Origin: Nevskia soli DSM 19509
Lineage (GTDB): Bacteria; Pseudomonadota; Gammaproteobacteria; Nevskiales; Nevskiaceae
DNA: 64,000 nucleotides
NCBI RefSeq assembly: GCF_000711955.1
Contig: NZ_JONR01000006.1
Span: forward strand, 186,001 to 250,000
Direction of reading: 5' to 3'
Below are positions 8,415 through 18,111 of this stretch, piece by piece. Below the pieces are notes generated by a model. It worked only from the letters and a program-made list of their open reading frames with translations. It made no database searches and was not told the DNA's origin. Numbering within the stretch: the stretch's first letter is position 1; each line of letters opens with the position of its first letter. The translations under genes were made by a program, and so were the position numbers.

Positions 8415-8827
8415 TACAGAATCGTCCGGAACACGAAGGTGGTCTTCACCGGCAGCTTGGCAGCGGCGAGCTTGAACGCTTCGCGTGCCTCGGCTTCGGT
8501 GATGCCTTCCATTTCATACAGCATCTTGCCGGGCTGGATCTTGGCGACCCAATACTCGACGTTACCCTTGCCCGAGCCCATACGCACTTCCAAAGGCTTC
8601 TTGGTCACCGGAACATCCGGGAAAATGCGGATCCAGAGCTTGCCGCCGCGCTTCACGTAACGCGTGATGACGCGACGAGCGGCCTCGATCTGGCGGGCAG
8701 TAATGGCGCCGCGCTCGGTCGACTTCAGGCCGAATTCGCCGAAGCTGACCTTGTTGCCGTTCTGCGCCAGGCCGCGGTTACGGCCTTTTTGCTGCTTTCT
8801 GTACTTGGTGCGCTTGGGCTGCATCAT
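8414..8827 (-). CDS. rplP: Large ribosomal subunit protein L16
   Basis: L16 helps to position A-site tRNA on the 50S subunit. The 137-aa product begins MMQPKRTKYRKQQKGRNRG and keeps VTRYVKRGGKLWIRIFPD and the RMGSGKG loop. The first of two consecutive ATGs is chosen. It aligns with the family's ML start and has AGGAGTG eight bases upstream. Confidence 0.98.
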   Translation of the reverse strand: MMQPKRTKYRKQQKGRNRGLAQNGNKVSFGEFGLKSTERGAITARQIEAARRVITRYVKRGGKLWIRIFPDVPVTKKPLEVRMGSGKGNVEYWVAKIQPGKMLYEMEGITEAEAREAFKLAAAKLPVKTTFVFRTIL

Positions 8828-8877
8828 GGCAGCACACTCCTAAATTTCTGGGCGTAAATATTCGAAAAGTCCGGACC

Positions 8878-9567
8878 TTAAGCAGCCGCAGCCTCGGCGC
8901 CTTCGTCCTTCTTGCCGCCGTGGTGCTCAGCCTCGAACACCTCGCCGTTGAACACCCACACCTTGACGCCGATGACGCCGTAATTCGTCCGCGCTTCGGC
9001 GGTGGCGTAATCGACCATGGCGCGCAGGGTGTGCAGGGGCACGCGGCCTTCGCGGTACCACTCCGAGCGGGCGATTTCAGCACCGTTGAGACGGCCACCG
9101 ACCTGGATCTTGATGCCGCCCGCGCCGAGGCGCATGGCGTTGGTCACGGCGCGCTTCATGGCGCGACGGAACATAATGCGGCGCTCGAGCTGCTGCGCGA
9201 CGCTTTCGGCGATCAGCTTGGCGTCCAGCTCCGGCTTGCGGATTTCCTCGACGGAAATGTGCACGGAGTCGGGCTTGAGGCCCATGATCTTGGACACTTC
9301 CTGCCGCAGCTTCTCGATGTCCTCGCCCTTCTTGCCGATGACGATGCCGGGACGCGCGGTGTGGATGGTGACGCGCGCGGACTTGGCCGGGCGGTCGATC
9401 TGCACACGCGACACCGAGGCCTGCGCCAGCTTCTTCAGCAGGAACGCGCGGACCTGCATGTCCTTGGCGAGGTTATCGCCATAGGCGCCGCGCTCGGCGT
9501 ACCAGTTCGACGTCCACTTGGTCGTGATGCCCAGGCGGAAGAGGTTCGGATTGACTTTATGACCCAT
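8878..9567 (-). CDS. rpsC: Small ribosomal subunit protein S3
   Basis: S3 lines the mRNA entry pore. The 229-aa product has the N-terminal MGHKVNPNLFRLGI, a KH domain around residues 40-110 (PGIVIGKKGEDIEKLR) and the C-terminal S3 domain with IKIQVGGRLNGAEIARSEW. It lies 12 bp after rplV. Confidence 0.98.
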   Translation of the reverse strand: MGHKVNPNLFRLGITTKWTSNWYAERGAYGDNLAKDMQVRAFLLKKLAQASVSRVQIDRPAKSARVTIHTARPGIVIGKKGEDIEKLRQEVSKIMGLKPDSVHISVEEIRKPELDAKLIAESVAQQLERRIMFRRAMKRAVTNAMRLGAGGIKIQVGGRLNGAEIARSEWYREGRVPLHTLRAMVDYATAEARTNYGVIGVKVWVFNGEVFEAEHHGGKKDEGAEAAAA

Positions 9568-9579
9568 GATTCTTCGCCC

Positions 9580-9933
9580 TTACGCTTTGCCGGCGACGGC
9601 ACGGCCGTCGGAGACCTTGATCGTGATGTGGCTGGTGCGCTTGAGGATGCGGTCGGCGCGGCCTTTGGCGCGCGGACGGATGCGCTTCATCGTCGGACCT
9701 TCGTCGACGTAGATCGCGGCAACCTTCAGCTCATCGACATCGGCACCGTCGTTGTTCTCGGCGTTGGCGATGGCCGACTCGAGCACCTTGCGGATGATGC
9801 CGGCCGCGCGCTGGCGCGAGAACTTGAGGGTGTTGAGCGCTTCGCCCACCGGCTTGCCGCGCACCAGGTCGGCGAGCAGGCGGCCTTTCTGGGGCGAGAG
9901 GCGGACAAATTTGAGTACGGCTTGAGTCTGCAT
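9580..9933 (-). CDS. rplV: Large ribosomal subunit protein L22
   Basis: L22 lines the nascent peptide tunnel and is a macrolide-resistance locus. The conserved block SPQKGRLLADLVRGKPV and the tail KRTSHITIKVSDG are present. The ATG at 9933 (117 aa) is chosen because AGGA lies nine bases upstream. The in-frame ATG at 9942 would have no room for a ribosome binding site. Confidence 0.95.
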   Translation of the reverse strand: MQTQAVLKFVRLSPQKGRLLADLVRGKPVGEALNTLKFSRQRAAGIIRKVLESAIANAENNDGADVDELKVAAIYVDEGPTMKRIRPRAKGRADRILKRTSHITIKVSDGRAVAGKA

Positions 9934-9945
9934 GGCACTCATTCC

Positions 9946-10245
9946 TTACGCGGCTTTCGCGGCGGGTGCGCCGGGCGCGGTCTTCTTGTCGCCGCCGTGG
10001 CCCTTGAAATTACGGGTCGGCGCGAACTCGCCCAACTTGTGGCTGACCATGTTCTCGGTGATGAACACCGGGATGTGCTGACGGCCGTTATGCACCTGCA
10101 GGGTCAGACCGACCATGTCGGGGGTGACCATCGAACGGCGCGACCAGGTCTTGATCGGCTTCTTGACGCGGCTCGCCTGCGCATCGGACACCTTCTTCGC
10201 CAGATGGTGATCGACAAACGGGCCTTTCTTGACTGAACGCGGCAT
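9946..10245 (-). CDS. rpsS: Small ribosomal subunit protein S19
   Basis: S19 forms a complex with S13 in the 30S head. The 99-aa product starts MPRSVKKGPFVDHHL and keeps IKTWSRRSMVTPDMVGLT. The C-terminus (GGDKKTAPGAPAAKAA) is extended and alanine-rich compared with E. coli S19. It lies 15 bp after rplB. Confidence 0.98.
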   Translation of the reverse strand: MPRSVKKGPFVDHHLAKKVSDAQASRVKKPIKTWSRRSMVTPDMVGLTLQVHNGRQHIPVFITENMVSHKLGEFAPTRNFKGHGGDKKTAPGAPAAKAA

Positions 10246-10260
10246 GGCTCTATTCCAGGC

Positions 10261-11091
10261 TTACTTCTTGTGACGGCTGCGTACGATGAACTTATCCGTA
10301 CGCTTGTTCTTGCGGGTCTTGAGACCCTTGGCCTTCTGGCCCCACGGCGACACCGGGTGCGGGTTGCCCTGACCGGACTTGCCCTCACCGCCGCCGTGCG
10401 GATGGTCCACCGGGTTCATGACGACGCCGCGCACGGTCGGGCGGATGCCCTTCCAGCGACGGGCGCCAGCCTTGCCCCAGTGGCGCAGGTTGTGCTCGTT
10501 GTTGCTGACTTCGCCCATCACCGCGCGGCACTCGCTGTGCACCTTGCGCATCTCGCCGGAACGCAGGCGGATGGTGGCGTACTCGCCTTCGCGGGCGACC
10601 AGCTGCACGGCGGCGCCGGCGGAGCGCGCCAGCTGGGCGCCCTTGCCATGACGCAGCTCGATGCAATGCACGGTCGAACCGATCGGGATGTTGCGCAGCG
10701 GCAGGGCATTGCCCGGCTTGATCGGCGCGTCGAAACCGGACTGCAGCACATCGCCTTCCACCACGCCGCGGGGGGCGATGATGTAGCGGCGCTCGCCGTC
10801 CTTGTACAGCAGCAGGGCGATGTGCGCGCTGCGGTTCGGATCGTATTCCAGGCGTTCAACCGTGGCCGGGATCGAGTCCTTGTCGCGCTTGAAGTCGATG
10901 ATGCGGTACTGCTGCTTGTGACCACCGCCCTGGTGACGGGTGGTGATGCGGCCGTGGTTGTTGCGGCCGCCGGTCGAGCTCTTGCTCTCCAGCAGCGGGG
11001 CATGCGGACGGCCTTTATGCAGACCCTTGACCTTGACCGCCACCACATGGCGGCGTCCGGGCGAGGTCGGCTTCATCTTCTGTAAAGACAT
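10261..11091 (-). CDS. rplB: Large ribosomal subunit protein L2
   Basis: L2 is required for subunit association and peptidyl transfer. The 276-aa product includes GRNNHGRITTRHQGGGHK near the N-terminus and the invariant VMNPVDHPHGGGEGKS loop, whose histidine approaches the peptidyl-transferase centre. It lies between rplW and rpsS. Confidence 0.99.
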   Translation of the reverse strand: MSLQKMKPTSPGRRHVVAVKVKGLHKGRPHAPLLESKSSTGGRNNHGRITTRHQGGGHKQQYRIIDFKRDKDSIPATVERLEYDPNRSAHIALLLYKDGERRYIIAPRGVVEGDVLQSGFDAPIKPGNALPLRNIPIGSTVHCIELRHGKGAQLARSAGAAVQLVAREGEYATIRLRSGEMRKVHSECRAVMGEVSNNEHNLRHWGKAGARRWKGIRPTVRGVVMNPVDHPHGGGEGKSGQGNPHPVSPWGQKAKGLKTRKNKRTDKFIVRSRHKK

Positions 11092-11106
11092 GGCTCTATC
11101 TACCGA

Positions 11107-11424
11107 TTAATTGCTGGCGCCGGACAGGAAATCGATTTCCTGGCCCTCGGCGAGCGTGACGTAGGCCTTCTTCCAGTCGGAACGGACGCCGGAGAAGGCG
11201 CCGAAACGCTTGGACTTGCCCTTGACGTTGAGGGTACGGACGCCCTCGACCTTGACGTTGAACAGCTTTTCCACGGCCTGCTTGATCTCGGGCTTGCGCG
11301 CATCGCGCAGCACCTTGAACACGGCCTGGTTGGCCTTCTCAGCGGCGCGGGTGCTCTTCTCGGAGACGACCGGGGCCAGGATGATCTTGTGCAGGCGCTC
11401 GCCCGCAATGCTGATTTTGCTCAT
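11107..11424 (-). CDS. rplW: Large ribosomal subunit protein L23
   Basis: L23 sits at the tunnel exit and is the docking site for trigger factor and SRP. The 105-aa product has LAPVVSEKSTRAAEKANQ and the glycine-tipped GKSKRFGAFSGVRSDWKKA loop. Its start overlaps the rplD stop by 4 bp. Confidence 0.98.
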   Translation of the reverse strand: MSKISIAGERLHKIILAPVVSEKSTRAAEKANQAVFKVLRDARKPEIKQAVEKLFNVKVEGVRTLNVKGKSKRFGAFSGVRSDWKKAYVTLAEGQEIDFLSGASN

Positions 11425-12026
11425 GACAGCCAGGCCTCCAGCTTCTTCACCGCCGGCGCCGTCAGCAGCACCTTCTTGAACGACAACAGCGCCACCGGAT
11501 TGATCGCTTCGACATCGATCACGTCGACGGTGTGCAGGTTGCGGGCGGACAGGTACAGATTCTTGTCCAGGGTGTCGGTGATGATCAGGATGTCGCTGGC
11601 CTCAATCTTGTTGAGCTTTTCCAGCAGACTCTGCGTCTTCGCCGCTTCCACGGTGAAGCTGTCGGCGATCAGCAGCTGACCCTGGCGGTTCAGTTCGGAG
11701 ATGATCGAGCGCAGCGCGCCGCGATACATCTTCTTGTTCACTTTCTGGCTGTGGTCGCGCGGCACGGCGGCATGCGCCTTGCCACCACCACGCCACAACG
11801 GGCTGCGGATGGAGCCGACGCGCGCACGGCCGGTACCCTTCTGCTTCCACGGCTTCTTGCCGCCGCCGCGGACTTCACCCTTGGTCTTCTGCTTGGCGGT
11901 GCCGGAGCGGCCGCCAGCCAGATACGCCGTCACCACCTGGTGAACCAGGGGCTCGTTGAAGTCGACGCCGAACACGGCATCGGCCACGTCCAGTTTGTCT
12001 TTGCTCTGATGGAGTTGCAGTTCCAT
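11421..12026 (-). CDS. rplD: Large ribosomal subunit protein L4
   Basis: L4 is a tunnel-wall protein and represses the S10 operon in E. coli. The 201-aa product contains the long tunnel loop GGKKPWKQKGTGRARVGSIR. The S10 leader here is only about 65 nt, shorter than the roughly 170 nt of E. coli. L4-mediated leader attenuation of the E. coli type is therefore doubtful in this organism. Confidence 0.98.
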   Translation of the reverse strand: MELQLHQSKDKLDVADAVFGVDFNEPLVHQVVTAYLAGGRSGTAKQKTKGEVRGGGKKPWKQKGTGRARVGSIRSPLWRGGGKAHAAVPRDHSQKVNKKMYRGALRSIISELNRQGQLLIADSFTVEAAKTQSLLEKLNKIEASDILIITDTLDKNLYLSARNLHTVDVIDVEAINPVALLSFKKVLLTAPAVKKLEAWLS

Positions 12027-12037
12027 GGCCTAATTTC

Positions 12038-12673
12038 TCACTTCACCGTCGGACGCACGACAACGTCGGCGCCCTTGTGGCCGGGCACTGCGCCCTTGAC
12101 CAGCAGGAGATTGCGCTCGAGGTCGATCTTCACGACGTCGAGATTGAGTGCGGTAATGTTGCGGTCACCCATGTGGCCGGCCATTTTCATGCCCTTCCAC
12201 ACCTTGCCCGGGCTCTGGCGCTGGCCGATGGAGCCGGGCCGGCGGTGAGACAGGGAGTTACCGTGACTGGCGCGACCGCCGCCGAAGTTCCAGCGCTTCT
12301 GCCAGCCGGCGAAACCCTTGCCCAGGCTGATGCCGCTGACGTCGACCGCCTTGATGCCTTCGAGCACGGAGACCTTGATCTCGGCGCCGGGGGCGAAGTC
12401 GGTGCCCTCGCCGTCCTGCAGGCGGAACTCCCACAGGCCGTCGCCGGCGGCTACGCCGGCCTTCTTGTAATGGCCGGTGAGCGCCTTGTTGACGCGGCTG
12501 GGTTTTTTCTCGCCCATGGTGACCTGCACGGCGCGATAGCCGTCGGTTTCCACAGTCTTGACTTGGGTGATGCGATTGGGGCTGCACTCGATCACGGTGA
12601 CGGGGATGGACTCGCCGCCTTCCGTGAACACGCGGGTCATGCCCGCTTTACGCCCTACGATGCCGATGGTCAT
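12038..12673 (-). CDS. rplC: Large ribosomal subunit protein L3
   Basis: L3 is an initiator of 50S assembly whose loop reaches the peptidyl-transferase centre. The 211-aa product begins MTIGIVGRKAGMTRVF and contains the GGGRASHGNSLSHRRPGSIG loop; the methylatable glutamine of E. coli L3 lies nearby in GQRQSPGKVWKG. It lies 20 bp after rpsJ. Confidence 0.98.
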   Translation of the reverse strand: MTIGIVGRKAGMTRVFTEGGESIPVTVIECSPNRITQVKTVETDGYRAVQVTMGEKKPSRVNKALTGHYKKAGVAAGDGLWEFRLQDGEGTDFAPGAEIKVSVLEGIKAVDVSGISLGKGFAGWQKRWNFGGGRASHGNSLSHRRPGSIGQRQSPGKVWKGMKMAGHMGDRNITALNLDVVKIDLERNLLLVKGAVPGHKGADVVVRPTVK

Positions 12674-12693
12674 GATGTGATCTCCTTCGGCTC

Positions 12694-13011
12694 TTAGTTG
12701 ACGCGGATCTGGACTTCGACGCCGGCCGGGAGATCGAGCTTGGACAGGGCGTCCACGGTCTTCTCGGTCGGATCGATGATCTGCATCAGGCGCTTGTGGG
12801 TGCGGATTTCGTACTGGTCGCGCGCGTCCTTGTCGGCGTGCGGCGACACCAGGACGGTGTAGCGCTCCTTGCGGGTCGGCAGCGGGATGGGCCCGCGCAC
12901 GACGGCGCCGGTACGCTTGGCAGTCTCCACGATCTCGCGGGCTGATTTGTCAATCAGGCGATGATCGAAGGCTTTGAGCCGAATGCGAATCGATTGGCTG
13001 GTAGCGGCCAT
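12694..13011 (-). CDS. rpsJ: Small ribosomal subunit protein S10 / NusE
   Basis: S10 is a 30S head protein and, as NusE, a partner of NusB and NusG in antitermination. The ATG at 13011 gives 105 aa (MAATSQSIRIRLKAFDHRLID). A TTG four codons upstream is possible but unnecessary. It is the first gene of the S10 operon and has its own promoter at 13085-13113, so it need not depend on tuf readthrough. Confidence 0.97.
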   Translation of the reverse strand: MAATSQSIRIRLKAFDHRLIDKSAREIVETAKRTGAVVRGPIPLPTRKERYTVLVSPHADKDARDQYEIRTHKRLMQIIDPTEKTVDALSKLDLPAGVEVQIRVN

Positions 13012-13084
13012 GCTCTCACTCAAGTCTTAAAGAACGGTTCCCGGGCAACAGAAAGTGGACCGGGGATGAAACAGAAGGGCGCGA

Positions 13085-13113
13085 ATTATAGCCGTGCCCC
13101 GCGGGGACTGCAA
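13085..13113 (-). promoter_or_regulatory. Sigma-70 promoter of the S10 operon
   Basis: On the minus strand TTGCAG (13108-13113) is followed by exactly 17 bp and a perfect TATAAT (13085-13090). The region just downstream is GC-rich (CGCGCCC), as in stringently controlled ribosomal promoters. The predicted start is near 13078, giving a leader of about 65 nt before rpsJ. Confidence 0.85.
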
Positions 13114-13115
13114 TA

Positions 13116-13145
13116 CCCTGCGGCGCGAATGTTCGCGTCGCAGGG
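13116..13145 (-). terminator. Hairpin after tuf, probable partial terminator
   Basis: CCCTGCGGCGCGAA (13116-13129) and TTCGCGTCGCAGGG (13132-13145) form a 14-bp stem with one G-T pair and a two-base loop. It lies 26 bp past the tuf stop and directly against the S10 promoter. There is no uridine tract, so it may only attenuate transcription running from tuf into rpsJ. Confidence 0.5.
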
Positions 13146-13171
13146 GCGCAGTTGAATCTGAACTTCGTCTT

Positions 13172-14371
<1,200 letters not shown>

Positions 14372-14491
14372 CGCTGATCTCCGTGCCTTCTATGAACCAA
14401 CCGAACACAAATACTTGGGACTGTTGCCGCCAAATACAATCAAAAAAACAACAAAAACAGCACCGCCGACGGGCAGTGCCTGGAAAAAATC

Positions 14492-14575
14492 TGGTGCCCA
14501 CCACAGGAATCGAACTTGTGTCGGCTCACGCCGACGTAAGGCGACCCGTTATTCGCCGAGGTCGCAGGTTCGATT
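14492..14575 (-). pseudogene. Rearranged tRNA-Thr fragments in the tuf leader
   Basis: Bases 14492-14515 are an exact copy of the 3' end (T-arm and acceptor with CCA) of the neighbouring tRNA-Thr at 14629-14652. Bases 14558-14575 are an exact inverted copy of its T-arm region (GAGGTCGCAGGTTCGATT). No matching 5' half is present, so no functional tRNA can be folded. The two pieces face each other and could form a hairpin in the tuf 5' leader. Confidence 0.7.
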
Positions 14576-14628
14576 CTCGAACTCAGCCCTCCTCAAACCG
14601 CGCGACACCACCGTACCGCTTCAAAATA

Positions 14629-14704
14629 TGGTGCCCACCACAGGAATCGAACCTGCGACCTCACCCTTACCAAGGGTGTGCTCTACCGACTGAGCTAGGT
14701 GGGC
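14629..14704 (-). tRNA. tRNA-Thr(GGT)
   Basis: This is a 76-nt tRNA with encoded CCA. The acceptor GCCCACC pairs with GGTGGGC, the anticodon arm is CACCC-TTGGTAA-GGGTG with anticodon GGT, and the T-arm is GCAGG-TTCGATT-CCTGT. It is the last of three tRNAs before tuf, matching the thrT position of the E. coli tufB operon. Confidence 0.96.
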
Positions 14705-14776
14705 GAAAACCGAAAACTGCCGACTGCTTGCCAACAACCTCTACCGCGGGGACAACCTTCCATCTGGTCCATAAAC

Positions 14777-14850
14777 TGGAGCGGGTGATGGGAATCGAAC
14801 CCACGCTATCAGCTTGGAAGGCTGAAGTTCTACCATTGAACTACACCCGC
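14777..14850 (-). tRNA. tRNA-Gly(TCC)
   Basis: This is a 74-nt tRNA with encoded CCA. The acceptor GCGGGTG pairs with CACCCGC, the anticodon loop CTTCCAA gives TCC, and the T-loop is TTCGATT. It is the middle gene of the Tyr-Gly-Thr-tuf transcript. Confidence 0.96.
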
Positions 14851-14889
14851 CTGCTTCAACCGCTTTGCAGCCTTTACCACGATCCTCAG

Positions 14890-14975
14890 TGGTGGAGGGG
14901 GTAGGATTCGAACCTACGTAGGCGTTAGCCAGCAGATTTACAGTCTGCCCTCGTTGGCCGCTTGAGTACCCCTCC
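14890..14975 (-). tRNA. tRNA-Tyr(GTA)
   Basis: This is an 86-nt class II tRNA with a long variable arm and encoded CCA. The acceptor GGAGGGG pairs with CCCCTCC, and the anticodon loop CTGTAAA gives GTA. It is the first gene after the promoter at 15009-15037. Confidence 0.96.
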
Positions 14976-15008
14976 CGAGAATGTTTGTTCGCGTGAGCTG
15001 AGCCACAT

Positions 15009-15037
15009 ATTGTTTTGGACGGGGGCTGCGCTGTCAA
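15009..15037 (-). promoter_or_regulatory. Sigma-70 promoter of the tRNA-tuf operon
   Basis: On the minus strand a perfect TTGACA (15032-15037) is followed by 17 bp and AACAAT (15009-15014). The predicted start is about 25-30 nt upstream of tRNA-Tyr. A consensus -35 box with short leader fits a stable-RNA operon. Confidence 0.8.
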
Positions 15038-15185
15038 GCAAAACCGGCGCCGGGCGGGCCGATATCGCCAGAAAATTTCGGCCGGAGCACGCCCGGACCC
15101 GGCTCATTCATTCAGCGCAATGACGCTTCAACAAAATGCAATAAGCTTGCAATATCTTTATCGATCATCAACCAGAATAAACAAC

Positions 15186-16343
15186 ATGCTCGCCCAGGGA
15201 AAACGTTTCGGTCTGATGCTGTGCACGGCGCTGCTGGCCGCCTCGATCACCAGCTGCGGCAGCAGCAGCGACAGCGGCTCCAACGGCCTGCCCGCCTCCT
15301 CCCGCATCGGCCACGTCTTCGTGCTGATCCTGGAAAACGAGGACTACGACAATTCCTTCGGCGCCAGCTCGCCGGCGCCCTACCTCGCGCAAACCCTGCC
15401 CGCCAAGGGCGCCCTGGCGCAGAACTACTACGGCATCGGCCACAACAGCCTGGACAACTACATCTCCATGATCAGCGGGCAAGGCCCCAACCTGGTTACC
15501 CAGCTCGACTGCCAGACCTACAGCGACTTCACCGGCACCACCCTGGGCGCCAACGGCCAGGCGATCGGCCAGGGCTGCATCTACCCGACCAGCGTCGCCA
15601 GCCTGCCGGACCAGCTGAGCAAGGCCGGCCTGAGCTGGAAGGGCTACATGGAGGACATGGGCGCCGATCCTACGCGGGAAGCCGCCACCTGCGGCCACCC
15701 GAAAATCGGCTCCAAGGACGGCACCCAGGCCGCCAGCGCCACCGACCAATACGCCACCCGCCACAACCCCTTCATGTACTTCCACAGCGTCATCGACGAC
15801 CAGGCCAGCTGCGACAGCCACGTCGTCAACCTGGACAAGCTGCCGGCCGACCTCGGCAGCGTCGACAGCACCGCCAACTACACCTTCATCACCCCCAGCC
15901 TGTGCCACGACGGCCACGATTCGCCCTGCGCCAACGGCGAACCCGGCGGCCTGACCTCGATCAACACCTTCCTGCAGCAATGGGTGCCGCAGATCCTGGC
16001 CTCGCCCGCCTTCCAGAAGGACGGCCTGCTGATCATCACCTTCGACGAATCCAACGGCGTGACTTCGGACTCCTCCGCCTGCTGCGGCGAGGGCCCGGGC
16101 CCCAACACCCTGCTGCCCGGCCTGCTCGGCCCCGGCGGCGGCAAGGTCGGCGCGGTCTTGCTGTCGCCCTTCATCAAGGCCGGCACCGTCACCGCCACCG
16201 CCTACAACCACTACTCGATGCTGCGCAGCGTGCAGGACATCTTCGGCCTGGCCTACCTGGGCTATGCCGGCGCCAGCGGCCAAGCCGGCTTCGGCAGCGA
16301 CGTCTACACCCAGGTGATGCCCGAGTTTCCGGCGAAGCAATAA
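15186..16343 (+). CDS. Secreted phosphoesterase lipoprotein (acid phosphatase / phospholipase C-like)
   Basis: The 385-aa product belongs to the phosphoesterase superfamily of AcpA and bacterial phospholipase C. Family hallmarks are VFVLILENEDYDNSFG near residue 45 (the usual ENxxFDxxFG metal and nucleophile block), GHNSLDNYISMISGQGP, ITFDESNG (metal-binding Asp-Glu) and HYSMLRSVQDIFGL. The N-terminus is a lipoprotein signal with the lipobox ITSC, so export and membrane anchoring are expected. The ATG at 15186 is chosen because it begins directly before the signal peptide. The frame is open further upstream but crosses the tRNA promoter. The substrate cannot be read from sequence. It is followed 9 bp later by a di-haem protein. 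Confidence 0.85.
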   Translation: MLAQGKRFGLMLCTALLAASITSCGSSSDSGSNGLPASSRIGHVFVLILENEDYDNSFGASSPAPYLAQTLPAKGALAQNYYGIGHNSLDNYISMISGQGPNLVTQLDCQTYSDFTGTTLGANGQAIGQGCIYPTSVASLPDQLSKAGLSWKGYMEDMGADPTREAATCGHPKIGSKDGTQAASATDQYATRHNPFMYFHSVIDDQASCDSHVVNLDKLPADLGSVDSTANYTFITPSLCHDGHDSPCANGEPGGLTSINTFLQQWVPQILASPAFQKDGLLIITFDESNGVTSDSSACCGEGPGPNTLLPGLLGPGGGKVGAVLLSPFIKAGTVTATAYNHYSMLRSVQDIFGLAYLGYAGASGQAGFGSDVYTQVMPEFPAKQ

Positions 16344-16352
16344 ACTCGCGGG

Positions 16353-18074
16353 ATGCCAATCCCGCGCCCTCGCCCGCGCCGATCCCCGCGCTCCTCCGCG
16401 GCGCTTCCGCGGCGTGCGCCGCGGCTGTGGCCGGCATTGCTCCTCGCCGTCGCGTCGCCGCTGGCTCCGGCGCAGACACCGCCCGCATCACCGGCCGGCG
16501 CCGCCGCTTACGACCCCTTCTCGGCCGCCGCGGCCGAGAAGCTGATCGGCAACGTCGAAGCCGGCGTACCGCCGCAGTGCTACACCCGCACCGGCGCGAA
16601 TTCCAATCCCTGCTGGACCTGCCACACCAGCCGCAACGGCCGTAACCAGACCGACGACTGGCGCCTGCAGCAGCGCTACGACTTCAGTGACCTGGGCCGC
16701 ACCAACCACTGGACCAACCTGTTCCAGGACCGCCGCGCCGCCATCGCCGGCATCGGCGACGCCGAGGCCCTCGCCTACATCCGCCAGGACAACTACGCCG
16801 CCCTGCGCCCCGCCCTGCTGGCGCAAGCCGGCTACCAGGGCTGGGTGCCGGACCTCGACTACCGCCAGGGCTTCGACGCGGAAGGTTTCGCCCGCGACGG
16901 CTCCGACTGGCGCGCCTTCCGCTACAAACCCTTCCCCGGCACCTTCTGGCCCACCAACGGCTCCACCGACGACGTGCTGATCCGCCTGCCCGCGCGCTTC
17001 CGCACCGACGCCGCCGGCCATCCCTCCCGCGCCGTCTACAAGGCCAATCTCGCCATCCTCGAAGCCGCCATGGCCGTGCCGGATACCGTGCCCGACGCCA
17101 GGCTGAGCCGCGGCATCGAGCCCATCGACGAAGCCGCCGCCGGCATCGACCTCGACGGCGACGGCCGCATCGGCGGCAGCGTGAGCCGCATCCGCGGCCT
17201 CCCCGCCCACTACGCCGGCGGCGGCGCCGGCGAGGCCGTGCTGCGCTACGACTACCCCCAAGGCACCGAATTCCTGCATACCGTGCGTTACATCGATCCC
17301 GACGCGCCGGAACTGATGTCCGCCCGCTTCAAGGAAGTGCGCTACGCCATCAAGCGCTTCCGGCTCAACGAACAGACGCGGCAGTGGCGCTACGACGAGG
17401 AAGCGCAGGAACGCGACATCGGCGGCCTGCCCCACTACAGCGGCACCTCCTACAGCGGCCAGACCAATGCCTTCGGCTGGCGCCTGCAGGGCTACATCGA
17501 GGACGCCGCCGGCCGCCTGCGCCTGCAGAGCCGCGAAGAGCAGATCTACTGCATGGGCTGCCACACCGGCATCGGCGTCACCGTCGACCAGACCTTCAGC
17601 CTGCCGCGCAAGGTGCCCGGCGCCGCCGGCTGGGGACCGCAGAGCCTGGCCGGCATCCAGGACGTGCCGCAGGCCGGCTCGAAGGAGCCGGAAATCCTGC
17701 GCTACCTGCGCCGCGTCGGCGGCGGCGACGAATTCCGCGCCAACGCCGAAATGCTCGAACGCTACTTCCCGCGCGGCAAACTCGACACCGCCAAAGTGCG
17801 CCGCGCCGCCCCCGGCGGCAAGGGCGACATCCGCGACCTCATCACCCCCTCGCGCAGCCGCGCCCTGCAACTGGACAAGGCCTACATGCTGATCGTGCGC
17901 GAACAAAGCTTCATCCATGGCCGCGACGCCCTGCTCGCCCCCGCCGCCAATGTGCACGCGCAACTCGACAACACCGATACCGCACTGAAAGCCAGCGATC
18001 GAGTCTATCGCGATGGCAAGTTATGGCTCGATTGGGATGCCTTGCGAACCAACACTCAACGCGCAGGGCACTGA
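16353..18074 (+). CDS. Periplasmic di-haem c-type cytochrome-like protein, unknown role
   Basis: This is a 573-aa exported protein. The Sec signal (hydrophobic core LWPALLLAVASPLAPA) ends near residue 40. Two CXXCH haem-attachment motifs are present, CWTCH at 87-91 and CMGCH at 400-404, separated by over 300 residues. A calcium-loop-like DLDGDGRIGG lies between them. This spacing does not match the MauG/CcpA di-haem peroxidases, and I cannot name the family. It starts 9 bp after the phosphoesterase and is probably co-transcribed with it. A role in periplasmic electron transfer is inferred only from the haem sites. Confidence 0.75.
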   Translation: MPIPRPRPRRSPRSSAALPRRAPRLWPALLLAVASPLAPAQTPPASPAGAAAYDPFSAAAAEKLIGNVEAGVPPQCYTRTGANSNPCWTCHTSRNGRNQTDDWRLQQRYDFSDLGRTNHWTNLFQDRRAAIAGIGDAEALAYIRQDNYAALRPALLAQAGYQGWVPDLDYRQGFDAEGFARDGSDWRAFRYKPFPGTFWPTNGSTDDVLIRLPARFRTDAAGHPSRAVYKANLAILEAAMAVPDTVPDARLSRGIEPIDEAAAGIDLDGDGRIGGSVSRIRGLPAHYAGGGAGEAVLRYDYPQGTEFLHTVRYIDPDAPELMSARFKEVRYAIKRFRLNEQTRQWRYDEEAQERDIGGLPHYSGTSYSGQTNAFGWRLQGYIEDAAGRLRLQSREEQIYCMGCHTGIGVTVDQTFSLPRKVPGAAGWGPQSLAGIQDVPQAGSKEPEILRYLRRVGGGDEFRANAEMLERYFPRGKLDTAKVRRAAPGGKGDIRDLITPSRSRALQLDKAYMLIVREQSFIHGRDALLAPAANVHAQLDNTDTALKASDRVYRDGKLWLDWDALRTNTQRAGH

Positions 18075-18111
18075 ACGCCGGCAACCCCCGCTCGCCCACG
18101 GCAGACGCGAT

